A stretch of DNA of 53,746 nucleotides from Phil1 sp964487565 (GTDB taxonomy: Bacteria; Bacillota; Clostridia; Christensenellales; CAG-138): contig CAZARN010000014.1 of assembly GCA_964487565.1 (NCBI GenBank), positions 1 to 53,746 on the forward strand. Direction: 5' to 3'. Position 1 is the first letter of the stretch, and the number at the start of each line of letters is the position of its first letter. The position numbers and the translations under genes were made by a program. Below, piece after piece: positions 50,825-53,746 of this stretch. The notes below the pieces were generated by a model. It did not search any database. It had not been told where the DNA came from and saw only the letters and a list, made by a program, of their open reading frames with translations.

Positions 50825-51739
50825 TTACTCTGCCATCTGGAGCACTTTTATCGCTTCGGAGCGGATAAGGCGCCCGTCCAGACGCTCCATGCCGAGATAA
50901 CCTGTTTTATTGGCGAAGGAGTATTTTTCGTGCAATGCTCTGACCGTAAGTGATTCCTGCTCGGCAATCCAGTAATAGCTGAAATCACCGAAAGCGATAG
51001 GCTTGCTGCCACTTGCAGCAGAGGGCATATGGTTGGAGATAACCACAGGCCTGCCGAGCAGAGTATCGGCAGTACCGTGCCACAGGTAATTCCCAGCGCT
51101 GTCCTTGAGTTCGCGGAGCGCCAGCGCCGTTTCGTCGTTCATCGTCCAGATGGCGTTCATACGATATTCCGGCTTAAGCGAGAAGAACAGCTTACTCACC
51201 TCATCGAATGCTATAACCGTTGCAGAAGCGGCTGTCACACCCACATCTGCGCCATCTGTAGAGTGAAGAATCCCTCTCGGAGCGTCCGAGCCGTTGCCGT
51301 TGATGAAAGCATCCTCCTCGGCTTTTCCGAAGATTCTGGCGAAATTGCCGGTCAAGTAGCCCTCAATGTCGAAGCCCGTGTCGTACGCAAAGTAACTGTC
51401 CAGCATCGAAATGCAGGCGAGCTTATGCATCTCCAGACCGAGGTATGTTGCATTCAAGTCGGCTTCGGGAATAACGCCGTTTTCAGCTACCCATTCAGCA
51501 TCAACGGGTGTATCCGTGGTGATGATCCTGTCGCTGTTCGCAGGCGCTTTGATTGTGGTGGCGTAGCGGCGGAACAAGTTTTCTTTCGCTAATGCTGCCG
51601 TGTAAGCAGTAGCAGTGTCGCGCGGAAGAGCGCAGACATGGCGAGATGGGTCATTCGTCATATCGAGCAATTCGGATGAAACAGCAGACTTTCTCATGCT
51701 GTCCCAGAATGCGCCAGTGAGTTTTTCGTAAGTTAACAT
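50825..51739 (-). CDS. Phage major capsid protein (HK97 fold)
   Basis: 304 residues from the ATG at 51739. HK97-type capsid features: an N-arm, an AEWVAENGVIPEADL strand, a FGKAEEDAFINGNGSDAPRG helix/loop region and a C-terminal GRLIRSEAIKVL strand. The usual ~100-residue N-terminal scaffolding domain is absent, and no protease, portal or terminase gene is in the window. It is placed just before tnpW and the recombinase. It could belong to a phage satellite or encode a shell-like particle. Confidence 0.85.
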   Translation of the reverse strand: MLTYEKLTGAFWDSMRKSAVSSELLDMTNDPSRHVCALPRDTATAYTAALAKENLFRRYATTIKAPANSDRIITTDTPVDAEWVAENGVIPEADLNATYLGLEMHKLACISMLDSYFAYDTGFDIEGYLTGNFARIFGKAEEDAFINGNGSDAPRGILHSTDGADVGVTAASATVIAFDEVSKLFFSLKPEYRMNAIWTMNDETALALRELKDSAGNYLWHGTADTLLGRPVVISNHMPSAASGSKPIAFGDFSYYWIAEQESLTVRALHEKYSFANKTGYLGMERLDGRLIRSEAIKVLQMAE

Positions 51740-51755
51740 ATTAAATTTCCTCCTG

Positions 51756-52052
51756 TCAATTGCATTTTTTGCAGACATATACTGCCAGCTTGTATTGGTC
51801 GATGTGTGGCTCTAAGGCATCCATGACCGCACCGCAGTACGGGCAGTGGATTTTGTAGCCGAGATAATCTTTCATGCTTGTTGGCTTTTTTGCATGAAGA
51901 CGGTAACGATGCGGGACAAATTCCTCCAGATACAACGAACTGGTGGCGCTGACGCTGTCCTTCTGAGGCGAAGCGAACATTGGCACCTTGTCGATATCCT
52001 CCGTATCGCCCCCGATGAGCGGGTGGTATTTAATGTAGTCCATAGCACTCAC
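51756..52052 (-). CDS. Small zinc-ribbon protein
   Basis: 98 residues from a GTG at 52052 that overlaps the previous stop (GTGA); ATG 52043 is the alternative. Two CxxC pairs (CPYCG and CKKC) near the C-terminus form a zinc ribbon. No wider family recognised. It is 16 bp before the capsid gene, in the same transcript. Confidence 0.7.
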   Translation of the reverse strand: MSAMDYIKYHPLIGGDTEDIDKVPMFASPQKDSVSATSSLYLEEFVPHRYRLHAKKPTSMKDYLGYKIHCPYCGAVMDALEPHIDQYKLAVYVCKKCN

Positions 52053-52324
52053 TCATCCCTTTCTGAGAGCGGCTTGCCGGAAAGGTCGAAGAAGCGGCCT
52101 TTGCAGTAAGCCATCGCCTCGTCATAGCTGCCGAAAACGATGCAGGAATAGGCATATTCGACCTTCCATACAGGGAAATCCGGGTCATTGTTCTGGGAAA
52201 TGGCCACAGGCTCTCCCTTGCGGTTTTGAAGCAGAATATGGCACTCATAGTTGCCGCGAGAGAACATATCCTTGTCGTTTGCTGTGAGTTTTGGCTTTGT
52301 GCCGTAGCTGATATTGCGTTTCAT
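52049..52324 (-). CDS. Hypothetical element protein
   Basis: 91 residues with AGGAGG 8 nt before the ATG. No recognised domain; single-domain cytoplasmic protein with aromatic-rich centre (DFPVWKVEYAYSCIVFGSYD). It overlaps the zinc-ribbon gene by 4 nt. Function unknown. Confidence 0.7.
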   Translation of the reverse strand: MKRNISYGTKPKLTANDKDMFSRGNYECHILLQNRKGEPVAISQNNDPDFPVWKVEYAYSCIVFGSYDEAMAYCKGRFFDLSGKPLSERDE

Positions 52325-52363
52325 AGTGTTAACCTCCTGAGTTTTGTTTGATTTTGGGGTATA

Positions 52364-52477
52364 TTACCCGTTTGAATTCGCGTTTTTGTGTACGAAGCCC
52401 CACGCCGCTGTCCGAGATGAAAAGCTGTAGGGATTCGACCTCGCCCACCGGGTGGGAGAACGACACCGTTCCGTCAT
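52364..52477 (-). CDS. Small ORF in element intergenic region
   Basis: 37 codons with AAAGGAG 6 nt before the ATG at 52477 and TAA at 52364. Peptide is Arg/Ser-rich (MTERCRSPTRWARS...). It sits in a 264-bp gap that also holds a strong stem-loop and the 13-bp palindrome CCCACCGGGTGGG, so it may be a peptide or part of an RNA element. Confidence 0.3.
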   Translation of the reverse strand: MTERCRSPTRWARSNPYSFSSRTAAWGFVHKNANSNG

Positions 52478-52497
52478 GCCTCGCTCCTTTCTCACGC

Positions 52498-52584
52498 TGG
52501 GGCAGGTATGTGGCAAGTTTTTATGGTCATCTCAAATGTTCCCATATAGAGAAGGACTGTTTTTGCTTGCCACAATCTGCCCCA
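52498..52584. repeat. Long interrupted inverted repeat before primase end
   Basis: TGGGGCAG...TGGCAAG (52498-52517) pairs with CTTGCCA...CTGCCCCA (52566-52584), 15 paired bases with an internal loop and a ~48-nt loop. It lies just after the primase gene. It could be a replication origin hairpin, a non-coding RNA or a terminator. Confidence 0.5.
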
Positions 52585-52588
52585 CGCA

Positions 52589-53746
52589 TTATTTCAGGAA
52601 TTCCATCCCTTCTCGTACCTTGTAGCCGAGCAGTAGCGTGGTCTTCTCCCCACCGGTATTGGGACGCCGCCTGACCACTGTGCCGAACTTGCGCAGTTCA
52701 TGGTTGAAGTTCCGGCTGTTCTCGGTGTAGCAGCCGTTATCGCCACACCAGCGGCGGTATTCGTCATACACAGAGGCTGTGCGGGTCTCGGCATCAGTGT
52801 CCGGCTGCAGTCGTTCATCCGCGAACTGTGCGATTTTGTTGCTTTCGTGGGAGTACGCCATCGTCGCCTCCGTTACGGCTTTTGGCACTGTAAAGCCCTC
52901 CTGCCGCAACAGCTCATAGCCTTTGAGCAGCCAGTTGAGAATGGCGCTTTTAGCTTGAGGCTCGGAAAATGCGGCTTTCAGGGTCTTGTCCTGCTCCCAC
53001 TCCTCGAAATGCCTATCGAACGGGATTATGAGAATGCGTCCGCTGGAGAAGAGCGTCATGTCGCTGATAACGGGCAGGTAGTTGGTGTTGACATACAGTT
53101 TGAATTGCGGCTGGAAGTCAAAGCTGTTCTCATTAAGAAAACGGGCGTTGAGGGTATCGTTGCCGGTCATGCTCTTGACCTGTGCCGCATTGAGCACAAG
53201 TCCACGGCTTGGCTCCGAGATGTTGGCGAAGCGGATACCGGCAAGACGGGCGATGTCTTCGCTGGGATTCTGGCTGTTGACGTTCTGCTTCTGCGCAATG
53301 GTTTCAGGTCTGACCGCTCTGCCGTAATCGCCCATGACGCGCAGGATGCTCTCCATCAGCGTGCCTTTGCCGTTACGCGTGGTCTCGCCATAGAGGAAGA
53401 ACATACACTCATGCCGGGTATCGCCACTGACCGAATAGCCAAGCGCCTTTTGCAGGAATACTGCCCGCTCGGTATCGCCGCTCATGATTTCGCTGATATA
53501 GCGGGTAAAACGGTCATTGGTGGCATTTGGGTCATATTTGACATGAGCAATCTTTGTGAGCCTGTCCTCCGGGTCATGGTCACGAAACCCCATCGTACGC
53601 AGATCGAGCGTGCCGTTCTCGCAGTTGAGCAGATAGCGGTCGGCATCAAATTCCTCCATCGACACCGGGTATACGCTTTGCGCCTCCTTGAGATAAATAT
53701 CCCGTAGCCTGCGCTGCTGCCATTTGCTGTAGTCCTCCAGATTGCG
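52589..53746 (-). CDS. Phage/plasmid P4-family primase-helicase (partial)
   Basis: 385 codons visible; the frame is open to the right edge, so the N-terminal primase part is missing. It has the D5-type and SF3 helicase region: Walker A in YGETTRNGKGTLMESILR, followed by ANISEPSRGLVLNAA and QFKLYVNTNYLPVISD. A C-terminal winged segment ends the protein. It probably starts replication of the element or phage. The internal GTG at 53665 is not a likely start because coding continues upstream. Confidence 0.92.
   Translation of the reverse strand, partial: RNLEDYSKWQQRRLRDIYLKEAQSVYPVSMEEFDADRYLLNCENGTLDLRTMGFRDHDPEDRLTKIAHVKYDPNATNDRFTRYISEIMSGDTERAVFLQKALGYSVSGDTRHECMFFLYGETTRNGKGTLMESILRVMGDYGRAVRPETIAQKQNVNSQNPSEDIARLAGIRFANISEPSRGLVLNAAQVKSMTGNDTLNARFLNENSFDFQPQFKLYVNTNYLPVISDMTLFSSGRILIIPFDRHFEEWEQDKTLKAAFSEPQAKSAILNWLLKGYELLRQEGFTVPKAVTEATMAYSHESNKIAQFADERLQPDTDAETRTASVYDEYRRWCGDNGCYTENSRNFNHELRKFGTVVRRRPNTGGEKTTLLLGYKVREGMEFLK

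Noticed and set aside
52425..52445. tRNA T-arm-like sequence (GGTCGAATCC on the minus strand)
   Set aside because: No acceptor, D or anticodon arms fit around it.

Overview
The window looks like chromosomal DNA of a GC-rich, spore-forming, strictly anaerobic member of the Clostridia that ferments amino acids. The reasons are an alpha/beta-type small acid-soluble spore protein, a complete lysine-to-butyrate pathway, an electron-bifurcating [FeFe] hydrogenase set, superoxide reductase with rubredoxin, and Firmicutes housekeeping neighbours (Asp23-like, YloV/FakA-like, recG). Nearly all genes lie on the minus strand. No tRNA, rRNA or CRISPR array was seen. The last 5 kb is a lower-GC mobile element that runs off the right edge.

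Layout. 1-4404: three consecutive lipoprotein genes, the last cut by the window edge. 4627-6354: a divergent, large double-HTH (XRE) regulator. 6542-9994: an oxygen/redox block with superoxide reductase, rubredoxin, an FMN glutamate-synthase-like protein, a Crp/Fnr regulator and thioredoxin. 10123-21172: an eleven-gene lysine fermentation operon in the order kal-kce-kdd-kamA-kamD-kamE-crt-hbd-bcd-etfB-etfA. A lysine (L-box) riboswitch lies in its leader at about 21351-21521. 21570-25711: a 5-oxoprolinase (pxpABC) operon joined to two glutamate-cyclase-type genes. 25820-30206: spore protein, recG, a FakA-like gene and an Asp23-like gene. 30385-35934: transketolase, kamB, kamC and butyrate kinase in one tight operon. 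36009-38062: ogt, a CmpB-like membrane protein, and cysteine synthase behind a leader-peptide attenuator. 38150-46689: a rex-led hydrogenase operon with a sensory [FeFe] hydrogenase, a SpoIIE phosphatase and HydABC. 46812-48610: iron alcohol dehydrogenase and a small Cys-rich membrane protein. 48770-53746: a TnpX/TnpW-type integrative element with a phage capsid gene and a P4-type primase/helicase.

How it fits together. Lysine is converted by KamA and KamDE (kept active by KamBC), Kdd, Kce and Kal to crotonyl-CoA plus acetoacetate. Crt and Hbd can bring an acetoacetyl unit to crotonyl-CoA. Bcd-EtfAB reduces crotonyl-CoA to butyryl-CoA and can generate reduced ferredoxin by bifurcation. Butyrate kinase can yield ATP. 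HydABC can dispose of NADH plus reduced ferredoxin as H2, and Rex and the H2-sensing module probably tune this. No CoA-transferase, thiolase, phosphotransbutyrylase or Rnf complex is in the window.

The most notable regulatory signals are: a lysine riboswitch whose geometry predicts a genetic ON switch for lysine breakdown; a Cys-codon leader-peptide attenuator before cysteine synthase with an exact 11-nt antiterminator; and two promoters (rubredoxin and thioredoxin) with the same Crp/Fnr-like palindrome at identical spacing from the -10, flanking a Crp/Fnr gene.
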